DNA of 64,000 bases from Streptomyces solicavernae (GCF_029968095.1 NZ_JASCIR010000003.1:302153-366152); one strand, 5' to 3'. Numbered from the stretch's first letter, positions 10,323-22,921 are shown. Notes: generated from the sequence alone by a model not told the origin. A program made the numbers and translations.

Positions 10323-12221
10323 TCAGACCGCCCTCATCAGCAGGGTCGCGGCGATGAGGATCGCCGTACCGCCGAACATCGAGACCGCGTAGGAACGGGC
10401 GAAGCCGTTCTGCAGCTTGCGCATCCGGCCGGAGAGTCCGCCGAAGCCCGCCGCCGTGCCGTTGACGACGCCGTCGACCATGGTGTGGTCGACGTACACA
10501 AGGGAGCGGGTGAGGTGCTCGCCGCCGCGGACCAGGACCACATGGTTGAAGTCGTCCTGCAGCAGGTCACGGCGGGCCGCCCGGGTGAGCAGCGAGCCGC
10601 GCGGTGCGGTGACCGGGACCGGCTTGCGGCCGTACATCACGTACGCCAGGGCGGCGCCCAGGAGCAGCACCACGACCGTGGAGGCCGTGATCGCCGGGAC
10701 GCTGATCACCGGGTGCGGGTGCTCGAACTGCGTGACCGGCTCCAGCCACTTCACGAACGACTCGTTGAGCGAGAAGAGCCCGCCCGCGAAGACCGAGCCG
10801 AAGGCGAGGACGATCATCGGGATCGTCATCGACTTGGGCGACTCGTGCGGATGCGGTTCGTTGCCGTCGGCGTCCGGCTGCCAGCGCTTCTCGCCGAAGA
10901 ACGTCATGATCATCACGCGCGTCATGTAGAAGGCCGTGATGCCCGCTCCCAGGAGGGCGACGCCGCCGAAGATCCAGCCGCGGATCCCGTCGTCGTACGC
11001 GAACGCCGCCTCGATGATCTTGTCCTTGGACCAGAAGCCGGACAGACCCGGGAAGCCGATGATCGCGAGATAACCGAGACCGAACGTCACGAACGTGACC
11101 GGCATGTACTTGCGGAGGCCGCCGTACTTGCGCATGTCGACCTCGTCGTTCATGCCGTGCATGACCGAGCCGGCGCCGAGGAAGAGCCCGGCCTTGAAGA
11201 AGCCGTGCGTCACCAGGTGCATGATCGCGAAGGCGTACCCGATGGGGCCGAGGCCCGCCGCCAGGATCATGTAGCCGATCTGCGACATCGTCGAACCCGC
11301 GAGGGCCTTCTTGATGTCGTCCTTCGCGCAACCGACGATCGCACCGAACAGGAGCGTGACCGCGCCAACGATCACGACCGCCAACTGCGCGTCCGGGGCG
11401 GCGTTGAAGATCGCCCCCGACCGGGTGATGAGGTACACGCCCGCCGTGACCATCGTGGCCGCGTGGATCAGGGCCGAGACCGGAGTCGGGCCCTCCATCG
11501 CGTCACCGAGCCAGGACTGCAGCGGCACCTGGGCCGACTTTCCGCACGCGGCGAGCAGCAGCAGCAGGCCGATCGCGGTGAGCATCCCCTCGCTCGTGTC
11601 AGCGGTCGATTCGAGGACCGGGCCGAAGGCGAACGTGCCGAACGTCGTGAACATCAGCATGATCGCGATCGACAGGCCCATGTCACCGACGCGGTTGACC
11701 AGGAAGGCTTTCTTGGCCGCCGTGGCCGCGCTGGGCTTGTGCTGCCAGAACCCGATGAGCAGGTACGACGCCAGACCGACGCCCTCCCAACCCACGTAAA
11801 GCAGCAGGTAGTTGTCGGCGATGACGAGGAGCAGCATCGCCGCGAGGAACAGGTTCAGATAGCCGAAGAAGCGGCGCCTGCGCTCGTCGTGCTCCATGTA
11901 CCCGATCGAGTAGACGTGGATCAGGGAGCCCACGCCGGTGATCAGGAGCACGAACGTCATCGACAGCTGGTCCAGCTGGAAGGCGACGTCCGCCTGGAAG
12001 CCCTCGACCGGGATCCAGCTGAACAGCGACTGGTGCAGGGCGCGGTGCTCCGCGTCCTTGCCCAGCATGTCGGTGAAGAGCAGCACACCGACGGCGAACG
12101 AGACGACCGCGAGCAGTGTGCCGATCCAGTGGCCGCCGCGGTCCAACCGCCGCCCGCCGCAGAGCAGTACGGCCGCTCCGAGCAGTGGCGCCGCGACGAG
12201 CAGCGCAATCAGGTTCTCCAC
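10323..12221 (-). CDS. nuoL: NADH-quinone oxidoreductase subunit L
   Basis: A 632-residue distal proton-pumping subunit with the long lateral helix at its C-terminal end. Motifs include [44 protein letters not shown] and [17 protein letters not shown]. The start is GTG at 12221, preceded by an excellent GGCAGGAGGAATC ribosome binding site, one of the strongest in the operon. This suggests that translation restarts here rather than being coupled to nuoK, whose stop is 15 bases upstream. Confidence 0.96.
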   Translation of the reverse strand: MENLIALLVAAPLLGAAVLLCGGRRLDRGGHWIGTLLAVVSFAVGVLLFTDMLGKDAEHRALHQSLFSWIPVEGFQADVAFQLDQLSMTFVLLITGVGSLIHVYSIGYMEHDERRRRFFGYLNLFLAAMLLLVIADNYLLLYVGWEGVGLASYLLIGFWQHKPSAATAAKKAFLVNRVGDMGLSIAIMLMFTTFGTFAFGPVLESTADTSEGMLTAIGLLLLLAACGKSAQVPLQSWLGDAMEGPTPVSALIHAATMVTAGVYLITRSGAIFNAAPDAQLAVVIVGAVTLLFGAIVGCAKDDIKKALAGSTMSQIGYMILAAGLGPIGYAFAIMHLVTHGFFKAGLFLGAGSVMHGMNDEVDMRKYGGLRKYMPVTFVTFGLGYLAIIGFPGLSGFWSKDKIIEAAFAYDDGIRGWIFGGVALLGAGITAFYMTRVMIMTFFGEKRWQPDADGNEPHPHESPKSMTIPMIVLAFGSVFAGGLFSLNESFVKWLEPVTQFEHPHPVISVPAITASTVVVLLLGAALAYVMYGRKPVPVTAPRGSLLTRAARRDLLQDDFNHVVLVRGGEHLTRSLVYVDHTMVDGVVNGTAAGFGGLSGRMRKLQNGFARSYAVSMFGGTAILIAATLLMRAV

Positions 12222-12236
12222 GATTCCTCCTGCCCC

Positions 12237-12536
12237 TCAGAGCTTCATCAGGCTGGCGTCGTCGACCGAGGCCGAGTGGCGGGAACGGAACAGGGACACG
12301 ATGATCGCGAGCCCGACCACGACCTCGGCGGCGGCGACGACCATCGTGAAGAACGCGATGATCTGGCCGTCGAGGTTGCCGTGCATCCGGGAGAACGTCA
12401 CGAGCGCGAGGTTGCAGGCGTTGAGCATCAGCTCGATGCACATGAACACCACGATGGCGTTCCGCCTGATCAGCACGCCCGTGGAGCCGATCGCGAACAA
12501 CAGGGCCGCTAGGTAGAGGTAGTTGACGGGACTCAC
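12237..12536 (-). CDS. nuoK: NADH-quinone oxidoreductase subunit K
   Basis: A 99-residue, three-helix membrane subunit. The conserved glutamates that line the proton path are present in [11 protein letters not shown] (helix 2) and [11 protein letters not shown] (helix 3). GTG at 12536 ([14 protein letters not shown]) overlaps the nuoJ stop as GTGA and gives the normal family length; an overlapping longer frame upstream belongs to nuoJ shadow sequence. Confidence 0.95.
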   Translation of the reverse strand: MSPVNYLYLAALLFAIGSTGVLIRRNAIVVFMCIELMLNACNLALVTFSRMHGNLDGQIIAFFTMVVAAAEVVVGLAIIVSLFRSRHSASVDDASLMKL

Positions 12537-13387
12537 TTCGCGGCCTCCTTCTTGTCGCCCGAGGCCGCGTCGTCGGTCGACGACGCGGCGCCGCCGCTCC
12601 TGCCGAGCCGCTCGTCGGAGCGCTGCTCCAGGGCCTGCAGATCGTTCAGGGCCTCGCTGGACACGTCCCGGATCTGGCCGCGGTCGCGCAGCGTCTTGCT
12701 GACCGTGAGCTCCGAGGGGGTGCCGTCCGGCAGCAGGCCCGCGATGTCCACGGCGTTGTGCCGCGCGTACACACCCGGGGCGGGCAGCGGCGGGAGGTGC
12801 TTGCCCTCGCGCACCCGCTCCTCCGCCAGCTCGCGCTGCGTCTTGGCGCGCTCGGTGCGCTCGCGGTGCGTGAGCACCATGGCGCCGACCGCTGCCGTGA
12901 TGAGCAGCGCGCCGGTGATCTCGAAGGCGAAGACGTACTTGGTGAAGATGAGGGCCGCCAACCCCTCCACGTTCCCACCGGCGTTGGCCTGGGCCAGGCC
13001 GTTGAACTCCTTCAGGGAGGCGTTCCCGATGCCGCCGACGAGCAGCACCGCGAAGCCCAGACCACAGAGCGCGGCCAGCCAGCGCTGGCCCTTGATGGTC
13101 TCCTTCAGGGAGTCCGCGGCCGTCACGCCGACCAGCATGACCACGAAGAGGAACAGCATCATGATCGCGCCGGTGTAGACGACGACCTGCACGATGCCCA
13201 GGAAGTAGGCGCCGTTGGCCAGGTAGAAGACCGCCAGAATGATCATGGTGCCGGCCAGGCAGAGCGCGCTGTGCACGGCCTTCTTCATCAGGACGGTGCA
13301 CAGGGCGCCGATCACCGCGACGGTGCCGAGGACCCAGAACTGGAACGCCTCGCCGGTGGAGGTGGCGTAGGCGGCGAGCGTGCTCAT
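12533..13387 (-). CDS. nuoJ: NADH-quinone oxidoreductase subunit J
   Basis: A 284-residue membrane subunit with about five helices (for example [18 protein letters not shown] and [32 protein letters not shown]). The [18 protein letters not shown] helix is the subunit J signature. The C-terminal third (about residue 190 on) is hydrophilic and charged, longer than in enterobacteria and ending [12 protein letters not shown] 13387 overlaps the nuoI stop as ATGA. Confidence 0.95.
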   Translation of the reverse strand: MSTLAAYATSTGEAFQFWVLGTVAVIGALCTVLMKKAVHSALCLAGTMIILAVFYLANGAYFLGIVQVVVYTGAIMMLFLFVVMLVGVTAADSLKETIKGQRWLAALCGLGFAVLLVGGIGNASLKEFNGLAQANAGGNVEGLAALIFTKYVFAFEITGALLITAAVGAMVLTHRERTERAKTQRELAEERVREGKHLPPLPAPGVYARHNAVDIAGLLPDGTPSELTVSKTLRDRGQIRDVSSEALNDLQALEQRSDERLGRSGGAASSTDDAASGDKKEAAK

Positions 13388-14085
13388 CGGCCGACCACCT
13401 TCTTCGACGCAGGCTCGTCGGGGCCGAAGGTCGACTCCGCCTCCTGCACCACCTCGCCCTTGGAGTGGGCGACTTGGGGCTCGGTGCCGGGCGCCGCCTC
13501 GGTGACCAGACCGCGGTAGTAGTCCTGCTCGTCCATGCCCGGGTAGATCGCGTGCGGGCTGTCGACCATGCCCTCCTCCAGGCCGGCGAGCAGCTGCTCC
13601 TTGGTGTAGATCAGGTTCTCGCGGCTGGAGTCGGCCAGCTCGAAGTCGTTCGTCATCGTCAACGCGCGCGTGGGGCATGCCTCGATGCACAGGCCGCACA
13701 GGATGCAGCGGGCGTAGTTGATCTGGTACACCCGCCCGTACCGCTCGCCCGGGGAGTAGCGCTCCTCGTCGGTGTTGTCCGCGCCCTCGACGTAGATCGC
13801 GTCCGCCGGACAGGCCCAGGCGCACAGCTCGCAGCCGACGCACTTCTCCAGGCCGTCCGGGTGCCTGTTCAGCTGGTGACGGCCGTGGAAGCGCGGGGCT
13901 GTGACCTTCTTCTGCTCCGGGTACTGCTCGGTCAGCCGCTTCTTGAACATGGCCTTGAAGGTCACGCCGAAGCCGGCCACGGGGTTGTGGAACCCCTGCG
14001 CCGTGTCCTTGCCCTCGCCCGACCCGGCGGGTGCGCCGGACGCGGGCGACTTCTCGGAACGGTCGTTCCTGGAGATCTCAGACAC
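13384..14085 (-). CDS. nuoI: NADH-quinone oxidoreductase subunit I
   Basis: A 233-residue peripheral subunit holding clusters N6a and N6b. Two ferredoxin motifs are seen: [16 protein letters not shown] and [16 protein letters not shown]. The GTG start at 14085 ([14 protein letters not shown]) has GAAAGGAGGCTGACG just upstream and overlaps the end of nuoH by 8 bases; a longer frame has no comparable signal. The C-terminal 60 residues are acidic and charged, probably disordered. Confidence 0.94.
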   Translation of the reverse strand: MSEISRNDRSEKSPASGAPAGSGEGKDTAQGFHNPVAGFGVTFKAMFKKRLTEQYPEQKKVTAPRFHGRHQLNRHPDGLEKCVGCELCAWACPADAIYVEGADNTDEERYSPGERYGRVYQINYARCILCGLCIEACPTRALTMTNDFELADSSRENLIYTKEQLLAGLEEGMVDSPHAIYPGMDEQDYYRGLVTEAAPGTEPQVAHSKGEVVQEAESTFGPDEPASKKVVGR

Positions 14086-15466
14086 CGTCAGCCTCCTTTC
14101 CGTCACTGGCAGTATCGCCGCCACCACTGACAATCAACTCCCGCTCCTGGCGCGAGCGTCGACGCGGCACGGGCGGCAGGGTCTGTCCCGGAAGCGGCGG
14201 CACGGGATAACCGCCGGCCATCGGGTCGAACGCGGGCTCCCGCTCGACGGGAGCGGCCTGCGCCTCGGCCCTCTCCCGCTTGTCGCGGAAGATGTCGACG
14301 ACGAAGGAGATCAGCAGCAGAGCCAGGACACCGCCGCCGACGTACAGCACGATCCCCGTGAAGGCGACGTTCTCGTTCCGCAGCGTGCGTACGGTCGCGA
14401 CCAGCATCAGCCAGGCCACCGACACCGGGATGAGCACCTTCCAGCCGAGCTTCATCAGCTGGTCGTAGCGGACACGGGGCAGGGTTCCGCGCAGCCAGAT
14501 GAAGAAGAACAGCAGCAGCTGCACCTTGAGGACGAACCAGAGCATCGGCCACCAGCCCTGGTTGGCGCCCTCCCAGAAGGTGCTGATCGGCCAGGGCGCG
14601 CGCCAGCCGCCGAGGAACAGCGTGGTGGCGACGGCAGAAACCGTCACCATGTTCACGTACTCGGCGAGCATGAAAAGCGCGAACTTGATGGAGCTGTATT
14701 CGGTGTTGAAACCGCCGACGAGGTCGCCCTCGGACTCCGGCATGTCGAACGGGGCGCGGTTGGTCTCGCCGACCATCGTGACCACGTACAGCAGGAACGA
14801 CACCGGCAGCAGCAGGATGAACCACCGGTCGCCCTGCGCCTCCACGATCGCCGAGGTCGACATCGACCCCGAGTAGAGGAAGACGGAGGCGAACGCGGCG
14901 CCCATCGCGATCTCGTACGAGATCATCTGCGCGCACGAGCGCAGGCCGCCGAGGAGCGGGTACGTGGACCCGGAGGACCAGCCCGCGAGGACGATGCCGT
15001 AGATGCCGACGGAGGCGACCGCGAGGATGTAGAGCATCGCGATCGGCAGGTCCGTGAGCTGCATCGTGGTGCGCTGGCCGAAGATCGAGACCTGGTTGTC
15101 GGCCGGGCCGAAGGGGATCACCGCGATCGCCATGAAGGCCGGGATGGCGGCGACGATCGGCGCGAGGACGTACACCACCTTGTCGGCGCGCTTGACGACC
15201 ACGTCCTCCTTGAGCATCAGTTTGATGCCGTCCGCGAGGGACTGGAGCATGCCCCAGGGGCCGTGCCGGTTGGGGCCGATGCGCAGCTGCATCCAGGCGA
15301 CGACTTTGCGCTCCCAGACGATGGAGAACAAAACCGTCACCATGAGGAACGCGAAGCAGAACACCGCCTTGATCGCGACGAGCCACCAGGGGTCGCGCCC
15401 GAACATGGACAGGTCTTCCGCGGCGAGCGTGCTCATGGCGGCCGCTTCCATCAGTGCCTGACTCAT
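14078..15466 (-). CDS. nuoH: NADH-quinone oxidoreductase subunit H
   Basis: A 462-residue subunit that forms the quinone chamber with NuoB and NuoD. Signatures are [17 protein letters not shown], the [20 protein letters not shown] loop and [15 protein letters not shown]. About eight membrane helices. The last 60 residues are a cytoplasmic Pro/Gly/Arg tail ([18 protein letters not shown]), an actinobacterial extension. ATG 15466 overlaps the nuoG stop as ATGA. Confidence 0.96.
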   Translation of the reverse strand: MSQALMEAAAMSTLAAEDLSMFGRDPWWLVAIKAVFCFAFLMVTVLFSIVWERKVVAWMQLRIGPNRHGPWGMLQSLADGIKLMLKEDVVVKRADKVVYVLAPIVAAIPAFMAIAVIPFGPADNQVSIFGQRTTMQLTDLPIAMLYILAVASVGIYGIVLAGWSSGSTYPLLGGLRSCAQMISYEIAMGAAFASVFLYSGSMSTSAIVEAQGDRWFILLLPVSFLLYVVTMVGETNRAPFDMPESEGDLVGGFNTEYSSIKFALFMLAEYVNMVTVSAVATTLFLGGWRAPWPISTFWEGANQGWWPMLWFVLKVQLLLFFFIWLRGTLPRVRYDQLMKLGWKVLIPVSVAWLMLVATVRTLRNENVAFTGIVLYVGGGVLALLLISFVVDIFRDKRERAEAQAAPVEREPAFDPMAGGYPVPPLPGQTLPPVPRRRSRQERELIVSGGGDTASDGKEADGV

Positions 15467-17991
15467 GACCGCACCTCCTTGGCGTCCGAGGCGGCGGCCA
15501 CGGCCGGGCCGATGCGGACGAGTTCACCGGGGCGCGCCCCTGTGTCCGAAGTGACGCCGCCGCCCGTCGAGTTGAGCGGGAGCCACACCACGCGGTCGGG
15601 CATCTCCGTGACCTGCAGCGGCAGTTCGACGCCGCCGTCTGGGCCGGTGACCGCGAGGACGTCGCCGTCCTTGACGCCCGCCTCGGCGGCGGTGGCCGCG
15701 GAGAGCCGGGCCACGGCCGCGTGCCGGGTCCCGGCCAGCGCCTCGTCGCCCTCCTGCAGGCGACCCCGGTCGAGCAGCAGCCGGTGCCCGGCGAGCACGG
15801 CCTCCCCGGCGCCGGGGCGCGGCAACTGCCCTGCACTCTCCTGGGGTTCGCCGGCGCGCGGGCCGTCCCAGGCGCCGAGCCGGTCCAGCTCGCGGCGGAT
15901 GGTGCGCTGGTCCGGCAGGCCCAAGTGGACGTCCATCGCGTCGGCCAGCATGTGCAGCACGCGCGCGTCTGTGGGCGGCAGCTGCCGGGTCATCTGGTCC
16001 GGCTTCAGGGCGGCCTCGAACATCCGGGACCGGCCCTCCCAGTTGAGGAACGTGCCGGACTTCTCCGCGACGGCGGCGACCGGAAGGACGACGTCCGCCC
16101 GCTCGGTGACCTCGCCGGGCCGCAGCTCCAGACAGACCACAAAGGCCGCGTCGAGTGCGGCACGCGCGCGTGCCGGGTCCGGCAGGTCCCGGACCTCGAC
16201 ACCGGCGACGACCAGGGCGCCCAGCTCGCCGGTGGCGGCGGCCTCCACGATCTGCCCGGTGTCGCGGCCGTAGCGGTGCGGAAGTTCGGCCACGCCCCAC
16301 ACGGCGGCGACCTCGTCACGCGCGCGTGGATCGGTCGCGGGCCGCCCGCCGGGCAGCAGCGCCGGCAGCGCACCCGCCTCCAGGGCGCCGCGCTCACCGG
16401 CCCGGCGCGGGATCCACACCAGCTGGGCCCCGGTCGCGGTCGCCACGCGTACGGCGGCGGTGAGGCCACCGGCCACGGCCGCCAGCCGCTCGCCGACGAC
16501 GATCACCGCGCCCTCGGCGCGCAGCGCCTCGGCGACCCTCGCACCGTCCTCGCCGAGCCCGACTCCGGAGGCGAGCGCGTCCAGCCACTCGGTCTCGGTG
16601 CCGGGCGCGGCGGGCAGCAGCGTGCCGCCCGCCTTCTCCAGGCCGCGGGTGGCGTACGGGGCGAGCGCGAAGGTCCGCTGGCCGTGCCCCCGCCAGGCCT
16701 TGCGCAGGCGCAGGAAGACGCCGGGCGCCTCCTCCTCGGCCTCGATCCCGGCGAGCAGCACCGCGGGCGCCTTCTCAAGGGCGGTGTACGTGACACCCTC
16801 GCCTCCCCCGGACTCCGTCCGGGAGGTGCCCCCGAGATCCCGGCCGCGCCCGGCGACCCGGGCGGCCAGGAAGTCGGCCTCCTCGGCGGAGTGCACGCGC
16901 GCGCGGAAGTCGATGTCGTTGCCGCCGAGCGCCACGCGCGCGAACTTGCTGTACGCGTACGCGTCCTCGACGGTCAGGCGTCCGCCCGCGAGCACACCCG
17001 CACGCGCGCGTGCCGCCCTGAGTCCCGCGGCCGCCGCCTCCAACGCCTCGGGCCAGCTGGCCGGTTCGAGCACACCGTCCTCGTTGCGGACGAGCGGGGT
17101 GGCGAGCCGGTCACGCTGCTGGGCGTAGCGGAAGCCGAAGCGGCCCTTGTCGCACATCCACTCCTCGTTGACCTCCGGGTCGTTCGCCGCGAGCCGCCGC
17201 ATGACCTTGCCGCGCCGGTGGTCGGTACGGGTGGCACAGCCGCCGGAGCAGTGCTCGCAGACCGACGGCGAGGAGACGAGGTCGAAGGGCCGCGAGCGGA
17301 ACCTGTAGGCGGCCGAAGTGAGCGCGCCCACCGGGCAGATCTGGATGGTGTTCCCGGAGAAGTACGACTCGAAGGGGTCGCCCTCACCGGTGCCGACCTG
17401 CTGCAGCGCGCCCCGCTCGATCAGCTCGATCATCGGGTCGCCCGCGATCTGGTTGGAGAACCGGGTGCAGCGCGCGCACAGCACACACCGCTCACGGTCG
17501 AGGAGCACCTGCGTGGAGAGCGCGACGGGCTTCTCGTACGTGCGCTTCTTGCCCTCGAAGCGGGAGTCCTCCTGGCCGTGCGAGACGGCCTGGTTCTGCA
17601 GCGGGCACTCGCCGCCCTTGTCGCAGACCGGGCAGTCCAGGGGGTGGTTGATGAGCAGAAGCTCCATCACGCCCTTCTGCGCCTTCTCCGCGACCGCCGA
17701 CGTCAGCTGGGTCTTGACGACCATGCCGTCGGTGCAGGTGATGGTGCAGGACGCCATCGGCTTGCGCTGGCCCTCGACCTCGACGATGCATTGGCGGCAG
17801 GCGCCGGCCGGGTCGAGCAGCGGATGGTCGCAGAAGCGCGGGATCTCGATGCCGAGCTGTTCGGCGGCGCGGATGACGAGCGTGCCCTTGGGGACGCTGA
17901 TGTCGATGCCGTCGATGGTCAGGGAGACCAGGTCCTCGGGCCCAGGAGCCGCCTCGCCGCCCCCGGAGGGAGCATTTGTCGTGACCGTCAT
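15463..17991 (-). CDS. nuoG: NADH-quinone oxidoreductase subunit G
   Basis: An 842-residue peripheral-arm iron-sulfur subunit. In order: a 2Fe-2S ferredoxin domain ([15 protein letters not shown] ... MASC), the His/Cys3 cluster segment ([17 protein letters not shown]), a 4Fe-4S region ([10 protein letters not shown] ... CPVGALT), the molybdopterin-like Fe4S4 segment ([11 protein letters not shown]) for the extra N7-type cluster, then a long molybdopterin-oxidoreductase-like domain without cofactor. The C-terminal half is more GC-rich and variable than the cysteine region. ATG 17991 overlaps the nuoF stop as ATGA. Confidence 0.95.
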   Translation of the reverse strand: MTVTTNAPSGGGEAAPGPEDLVSLTIDGIDISVPKGTLVIRAAEQLGIEIPRFCDHPLLDPAGACRQCIVEVEGQRKPMASCTITCTDGMVVKTQLTSAVAEKAQKGVMELLLINHPLDCPVCDKGGECPLQNQAVSHGQEDSRFEGKKRTYEKPVALSTQVLLDRERCVLCARCTRFSNQIAGDPMIELIERGALQQVGTGEGDPFESYFSGNTIQICPVGALTSAAYRFRSRPFDLVSSPSVCEHCSGGCATRTDHRRGKVMRRLAANDPEVNEEWMCDKGRFGFRYAQQRDRLATPLVRNEDGVLEPASWPEALEAAAAGLRAARARAGVLAGGRLTVEDAYAYSKFARVALGGNDIDFRARVHSAEEADFLAARVAGRGRDLGGTSRTESGGGEGVTYTALEKAPAVLLAGIEAEEEAPGVFLRLRKAWRGHGQRTFALAPYATRGLEKAGGTLLPAAPGTETEWLDALASGVGLGEDGARVAEALRAEGAVIVVGERLAAVAGGLTAAVRVATATGAQLVWIPRRAGERGALEAGALPALLPGGRPATDPRARDEVAAVWGVAELPHRYGRDTGQIVEAAATGELGALVVAGVEVRDLPDPARARAALDAAFVVCLELRPGEVTERADVVLPVAAVAEKSGTFLNWEGRSRMFEAALKPDQMTRQLPPTDARVLHMLADAMDVHLGLPDQRTIRRELDRLGAWDGPRAGEPQESAGQLPRPGAGEAVLAGHRLLLDRGRLQEGDEALAGTRHAAVARLSAATAAEAGVKDGDVLAVTGPDGGVELPLQVTEMPDRVVWLPLNSTGGGVTSDTGARPGELVRIGPAVAAASDAKEVRS

Positions 17992-19361
17992 GCGTTCACC
18001 TCCGTGTGCTTGTCGGCCCAGAGGGTCGACTTGGCCGGGTCGAAGGGGCAGCCCCTGCCGGTGATGTGCTCCTCGTACTCCTCGCGGAAGTACTTGAGGG
18101 AGGAGAAGATCGGCGAGGCGGCGCCGTCGCCGAGGGCGCAGAAGGACTTGCCGTTGATGTTGTCGGCGATGTCGTTCAGCTTGTCGAGGTCGGACATGGT
18201 GCCCTTGCCGTCCTCGATGTCGCGGAGCAACTGGACCAGCCAGTACGTGCCTTCGCGGCAGGGCGTGCACTTGCCGCAGGACTCGTGCGCGTAGAACTCG
18301 GTCCAGCGCGTGACCGCCCGTACGACGCAGGTGGTCTCGTCGAAGCACTGCAGGGCCTTGGTGCCGAGCATCGATCCGGCGGCGCCGACGCCCTCGTAGT
18401 CGAGCGGGACGTCCAGGTGCTCGTCGGTGAACATCGGGGTCGAACTGCCGCCCGGCGTCCAGAACTTGAGGCGGTGGCCGGGGCGCATGCCGCCGCTCAT
18501 GTCGAGGAGCTGGCGCAGCGTGATGCCGAGCGGGGCCTCGTACTGGCCGGGGGAGGCGACGTGGCCGCTCAGCGAGTAGAGCGTGAAGCCCGGGGACTTC
18601 TCGCTGCCCATCGACCTGAACCAGTCTTTGCCCCGATTCAGGATCGCGGGAACCGACGCGATGGACTCGACGTTGTTCACGACAGTGGGGCAGGCGTACA
18701 GACCGGCGACAGCAGGGAAGGGGGGTCGCAGCCGGGGCTGGCCACGCCGTCCTTCGAGAGAGTCGAGCAGCGCGGTTTCCTCACCACAGATGTACGCCCC
18801 GGCGCCGGCATGCACGGTGAGTTCCAGATCGAGTCCTGAGCCCAGGACGTCATCCCCCAGATAACCCGCCTCGTACGCCTCTCGTACGGCCTCGTGCAAG
18901 CGGCGCAGCACGGGGACGACTTCACCCCGCAGGTAGATGAACGCGTGGTTCGACCGGATCGCGTAGCAGGCGATCACAATGCCCTCAATGAGGCTGTGCG
19001 GGTTCGCGTAGAGGAGCGGGATGTCCTTGCAGGTGCCCGGCTCCGATTCGTCGGCGTTGACAACTAGATAGTGCGGCTTTCCGTCCCCCTGCGGGATGAA
19101 CTGCCACTTCATCCCGGTGGGGAATCCGGCGCCGCCGCGGCCGCGCAGACCGGAGTCCTTCACGTACGCGATGAGGTCGTCCGGGGACATCGCGAGCGCC
19201 TTGCGCAGGCCCTCGTACCCCTCGTGCCTGCGGTAGGTGTCCAGGGACCAGGGGCGGTCCTCGTCCCAGAACGCCGAGAGGACGGGGGCGAGCAGCTTCT
19301 CGGGCCCGTGCTCTCCTCCGGTGTCCGGCCGGGAGCCCCCGTAGGCGGTGGACACGGTCAT
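17988..19361 (-). CDS. nuoF: NADH-quinone oxidoreductase subunit F (NADH- and FMN-binding)
   Basis: A 457-residue subunit where NADH donates electrons to FMN. The glycine-rich nucleotide motif [16 protein letters not shown] is near residue 70, and the N3 4Fe-4S cluster cysteines are in [14 protein letters not shown] with a fourth in [15 protein letters not shown] 19361 shares one base with the nuoE TGA (TGATG) and is preceded by GAGGAGGGGGAG. Confidence 0.96.
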   Translation of the reverse strand: MTVSTAYGGSRPDTGGEHGPEKLLAPVLSAFWDEDRPWSLDTYRRHEGYEGLRKALAMSPDDLIAYVKDSGLRGRGGAGFPTGMKWQFIPQGDGKPHYLVVNADESEPGTCKDIPLLYANPHSLIEGIVIACYAIRSNHAFIYLRGEVVPVLRRLHEAVREAYEAGYLGDDVLGSGLDLELTVHAGAGAYICGEETALLDSLEGRRGQPRLRPPFPAVAGLYACPTVVNNVESIASVPAILNRGKDWFRSMGSEKSPGFTLYSLSGHVASPGQYEAPLGITLRQLLDMSGGMRPGHRLKFWTPGGSSTPMFTDEHLDVPLDYEGVGAAGSMLGTKALQCFDETTCVVRAVTRWTEFYAHESCGKCTPCREGTYWLVQLLRDIEDGKGTMSDLDKLNDIADNINGKSFCALGDGAASPIFSSLKYFREEYEEHITGRGCPFDPAKSTLWADKHTEVNA

Positions 19362-20188
19362 CACTCCCCCTCCTCGGCGGTGGGACCGGCCGGGTGGTCC
19401 GGGTCCGATGCCGACGTCTGCTGCGGTGCGTCGTGCGAGCTGGGGTGTTCGGCGGGTGACTCGCCCTGCGGGGCCTCGCCGCGGGGGTGGACCACGCGCG
19501 CGGGAGGGGCCTCGCCCTTGGCCAGGCGGAGGCCGATCAGCGAGGCGGGCCCTGCGGCTCCGCCTGCTTCGACGGCGCCCTCGCGCTCGTCCGGGAACCC
19601 GGCGAGGATGCGGGCGGTCTCCTTGAAGGTGCAGACCGGGGCGCCGCGCGTGGGCTCGACGGGGCGGCCCGCGCGCAGGTCGTCCACGAGCTGCTTGGCC
19701 GAATCCGGGGTCTGGTTGTCGAAGAACTCCCAGTTGACCATCACCACGGGAGCGAAGTCGCAGGCGGCGTTGCACTCGATGTGTTCGAGGGTGACCTTGC
19801 CGTCGTCGGTCGTCTCGCTGTTGCCGACGCCGAGGTGCTGCTTCAGCTCGTCGAAGATGGCGTCGCCGCCCATGACGGCGCACAACGTGTTGGTGCAGAC
19901 GCCCACCTGGTAGTCACCGCTCGGCTTGCGCCGGTACATCGTGTAGAAGGTGGCGACCGCGGTGACCTCGGCGGTGGTGAGGCCGAGGACGTCCGCGCAG
20001 AACTGCATTCCGGTGCGGGTGACGTGCCCTTCCTCGGACTGCACGAGGTGCAGCAGCGGAAGCAGCGCCGAGCGGGAGTCCGGGTAGCGGGCGATCACCT
20101 CGCGCGCGTCCGCTTCGAGCCGGGCGCGTACGTCGGCCGGGTAGTCGGGGGCGGGGAGTTGGGGCATCCCGAGCGATACATCGGTCAC
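19361..20188 (-). CDS. nuoE: NADH-quinone oxidoreductase subunit E
   Basis: A 275-residue thioredoxin-like 2Fe-2S subunit (cluster N1a) that partners NuoF. The four cysteines lie in [13 protein letters not shown] and [15 protein letters not shown]. The fold ends near residue 190; the rest is a low-complexity hydrophilic tail ([18 protein letters not shown]) typical of actinobacterial NuoE. GTG 20188 overlaps the nuoD stop as GTGA. Confidence 0.95.
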   Translation of the reverse strand: MTDVSLGMPQLPAPDYPADVRARLEADAREVIARYPDSRSALLPLLHLVQSEEGHVTRTGMQFCADVLGLTTAEVTAVATFYTMYRRKPSGDYQVGVCTNTLCAVMGGDAIFDELKQHLGVGNSETTDDGKVTLEHIECNAACDFAPVVMVNWEFFDNQTPDSAKQLVDDLRAGRPVEPTRGAPVCTFKETARILAGFPDEREGAVEAGGAAGPASLIGLRLAKGEAPPARVVHPRGEAPQGESPAEHPSSHDAPQQTSASDPDHPAGPTAEEGE

Positions 20189-21519
20189 CGGTCGACGCCT
20201 CCCATCACGGGATCGATGGATGCGACGGCGACGATCACGTCGGCGACCTGGCCGCCTTCGCACATGGCCGCCATGGCCTGCAGGTTGGTGAACGACGGGT
20301 CACGGAAGTGCACCCGGTAGGGGCGGGTGCCGCCGTCCGAGACGACATGCACGCCGAGCTCGCCCTTGGGCGACTCCACCGCGGCGTACGCCTGGCCCGG
20401 CGGGACCCGGAAGCCCTCCGTCACCAGCTTGAAGTGGTGGATCAGGGCCTCCATCGAGGTCCCCATGATCTTCTTGATGTGGTCGAGCGAGTTGCCCAAG
20501 CCGTCCGGCCCGAGGGCCAGTTGGGCGGGCCAGGCGATCTTCTTGTCGCCGACCATGACCGGCCCAGGCTCCAGGCGGTCCAGGCACTGCTCGACGATCC
20601 GCAGCGACTGGCGCATCTCCTCCAGGCGGATGAGGAAGCGGCCGTAGGAGTCGCAGGTGTCGGCGGTGGGCACGTCGAAGTCGTACGTCTCGTACCCGCA
20701 GTACGGGTCGGTCTTGCGCAGGTCGTGCGGCAGGCCCGTGGAGCGCAGGATCGGTCCGGTGGCGCCGAGGGCCATGCAGCCGGCGAGGTCGAGATAGCCG
20801 ACGTCCTGCATGCGGCCCTTGAAGATGGGGTTCCCGGTGGCGAGCTTGTCGTACTCGGTCAGGTTCTTCTGCATCTTCTTGACGAACTCGCGGATCTGGT
20901 CCACCGCACCGGGCGGCAGGTCCTGGGCGAGCCCGCCGGGGCGGATGTACGCGTGGTTCATCCGCAGGCCGGTGATCAACTCGAAGATGTCCAGGACCAG
21001 TTCGCGGTCCCGGAAGCCGTAGATCATGATCGTCGTCGCGCCGAGCTCCATGCCGCCGGTGGCGATGGCGACGAGGTGCGAGGACAACCGGTTCAGCTCC
21101 ATCAGGAGCACGCGGATGACCGTCGCGCGGTCCGGGATCTCGTTCTCGATGCCGAGCAGCTTCTCCACGGCCAGGCAGTACGCCGTCTCGTTGTAGAACG
21201 GCGTCAGGTAATCCATGCGCGTGACGAAGGTGGTGCCCTGCGTCCAGGTCCGGTATTCGAGGTTCTTCTCGATGCCGGTGTGCAGATAGCCGATGCCGCA
21301 GCGGGCCTCGGTGACCGTCTCGCCGTCGATCTCCAGGATGAGGCGGAGCACTCCGTGCGTGGACGGGTGCTGCGGGCCCATGTTGACGATGATGCGCTCG
21401 TCGTCGGACTTCGCCGCCTGCTCGACGACCTCGTCCCAGTCGCCGCCGGTGACGGTGTAGACGGTGCCCTCGGTCGTCTCCCGACCGGACGCGTGGGACG
21501 TTGCGTTGGATGCTGACAT
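20185..21519 (-). CDS. nuoD: NADH-quinone oxidoreductase subunit D
   Basis: A 444-residue 49-kDa-type subunit that forms the quinone site with Nuo[14 protein letters not shown] carries the quinone-binding histidine, and [22 protein letters not shown] and a C-terminal DPVMGGVDR are conserved. The first 35 residues form a variable hydrophilic extension. ATG 21519 shares a base with the nuoC TGA (TGATG). Confidence 0.96.
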   Translation of the reverse strand: MSASNATSHASGRETTEGTVYTVTGGDWDEVVEQAAKSDDERIIVNMGPQHPSTHGVLRLILEIDGETVTEARCGIGYLHTGIEKNLEYRTWTQGTTFVTRMDYLTPFYNETAYCLAVEKLLGIENEIPDRATVIRVLLMELNRLSSHLVAIATGGMELGATTIMIYGFRDRELVLDIFELITGLRMNHAYIRPGGLAQDLPPGAVDQIREFVKKMQKNLTEYDKLATGNPIFKGRMQDVGYLDLAGCMALGATGPILRSTGLPHDLRKTDPYCGYETYDFDVPTADTCDSYGRFLIRLEEMRQSLRIVEQCLDRLEPGPVMVGDKKIAWPAQLALGPDGLGNSLDHIKKIMGTSMEALIHHFKLVTEGFRVPPGQAYAAVESPKGELGVHVVSDGGTRPYRVHFRDPSFTNLQAMAAMCEGGQVADVIVAVASIDPVMGGVDR

Positions 21520-22352
21520 CAGCTGTACGACCTCCGCTGGTCGGGAGCCGGGATCTGGGCGCCCTTGTACTCGACGGGAATGCCGCCGAGCGGGTAGTCC
21601 TTGCGCTGCGGGAAGCCCTGCCAGTCGTCCGGCATCATGATCCGGGTGAGGGCCGGGTGCCCGTCGAAGACCAGGCCGAAGAAGTCGTAGGTCTCGCGCT
21701 CGTGCCAGTCGTTGGTCGGGTAGACCGGGACGAGGGACGGCACGTGCCGGTCGTCGTCCGGGGCGCTGACCTCCAGGCGGATCACGCGGCCGTGGGTGAG
21801 CGAGCGCAGGTGGTAGACGGCGTGCAGCTCGCGGCCCTTGTCCTCCGGGTAGTGCACGCCGGAGACGCCGGTGCACAGCTCGAAGCGGAGCGCCGGGTCG
21901 TCGCGCAGGGTCCGCGCGACGCGGACGAGGTGTTCGCGGGCGATGTGGAAGGTGAGTTCGTCCCGGTCGACGACGGTCTTCTCGATGGCGCTCGCAGGGA
22001 GCAGGTCCTGCTCCTCCAGAGCGCCCTCCAGCTCGTCCGCGACCTCGTCGAACCAGCCGCCGTACGGCCGGGACGAGGCGCCGGGCAGGCGTACGGAGCG
22101 GACCAGGCCGCCGTAACCGGAAGTGTCGCCGCCGTTGTTGGCGCCGAACATGCCCCGCTGGACGCGGATCTCCTCGCCGTGGTCGCCGCGCTGGCCCGGC
22201 AGGTTCTGCGAACCGAGGTCCTTCTCGGGGTTCACGCCGTTGTCGCCGCCTGCGGCCTTGTTGCCGTTGTTGTTGCTTGCGCCGTTGTTGTTGCTCGCGC
22301 CGTTGTTGCTTGCGCCGTTGTTGCTCGCGCCGTTGTTGTTGCTCTCGCTCAC
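21519..22352 (-). CDS. nuoC: NADH-quinone oxidoreductase subunit C
   Basis: A 277-residue 30-kDa-type subunit. The conserved core shows [23 protein letters not shown] and [11 protein letters not shown] near the end. The first 30 residues are an unusual Asn/Gly/Ala/Ser tract with GASNN-type repeats, encoded by a 15- or 18-base tandem array at about 22265-22343. GTG 22352 overlaps the nuoB stop as GTGA, so the repeat lies just inside the coupled start. Such Asn-rich runs are rare in GC-rich genomes. Confidence 0.95.
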   Translation of the reverse strand: MSESNNNGASNNGASNNGASNNNGASNNNGNKAAGGDNGVNPEKDLGSQNLPGQRGDHGEEIRVQRGMFGANNGGDTSGYGGLVRSVRLPGASSRPYGGWFDEVADELEGALEEQDLLPASAIEKTVVDRDELTFHIAREHLVRVARTLRDDPALRFELCTGVSGVHYPEDKGRELHAVYHLRSLTHGRVIRLEVSAPDDDRHVPSLVPVYPTNDWHERETYDFFGLVFDGHPALTRIMMPDDWQGFPQRKDYPLGGIPVEYKGAQIPAPDQRRSYS

Positions 22353-22903
22353 CGCAGCAGCCCCTTCATCTCGATGGTGGGGAGCGCCTTGAGCGCCGCT
22401 TCCTCCGCCTCGCGGGCCGCCTCCTCGGCGTTCACGCCGAGCTTGGAGGTCTGGATCTTCTGGTGGAGCTTGAGGATCGCGTCCATCAGCATCTCCGGCC
22501 GGGGCGGGCACCCGGGCAGGTAGATGTCCACGGGGACGACGTGGTCGACGCCCTGGACAATTGCGTAGTTGTTGAACATTCCGCCCGACGACGCACAAAC
22601 CCCCATGGAGATGACCCACTTGGGATTCGGCATCTGGTCGTAGACCTGTCGCAGGACGGGCGCCATCTTCTGGCTGACGCGGCCGGCCACGATCATCAGG
22701 TCGGCCTGGCGCGGCGATCCGCGGAAGACCTCCATGCCGAAGCGCGCGAGGTCGTACCGCCCCGCCCCGGTGGTCATCATCTCGATCGCGCAACAGGCGA
22801 GGCCGAAGGTCGCGGGGAAGACGGACGACTTGCGCACCCAGCCCGCGGCCTGTTCGACGGTGGTCAGCAGAAAGCCGCTCGGCAGCTTCTCTTCGAGTCC
22901 CAT
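22349..22903 (-). CDS. nuoB: NADH-quinone oxidoreductase subunit B
   Basis: A 184-residue subunit carrying N2, the last 4Fe-4S cluster before quinone. Cysteines are the tandem pair at 37-38 (LACCAIEMM), one in [13 protein letters not shown] and one in [12 protein letters not shown] 22903 lies 18 bases from the nuoA stop. The acidic Ala/Glu-rich end is typical of the actinobacterial form. Confidence 0.97.
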   Translation of the reverse strand: MGLEEKLPSGFLLTTVEQAAGWVRKSSVFPATFGLACCAIEMMTTGAGRYDLARFGMEVFRGSPRQADLMIVAGRVSQKMAPVLRQVYDQMPNPKWVISMGVCASSGGMFNNYAIVQGVDHVVPVDIYLPGCPPRPEMLMDAILKLHQKIQTSKLGVNAEEAAREAEEAALKALPTIEMKGLLR

Positions 22904-22921
22904 AGGTGCCCCCTCAGCCCC

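Noticed and set aside
8689..12512. Two long plus-strand frames opposite nuoM and nuoL
   Set aside because: Acidic/His-rich low-information translations mirrored from transmembrane codons of the sense genes.
15721..18294. Long plus-strand frame (857 codons) opposite nuoG
   Set aside because: Same composition effect; no ribosome binding site or family features.
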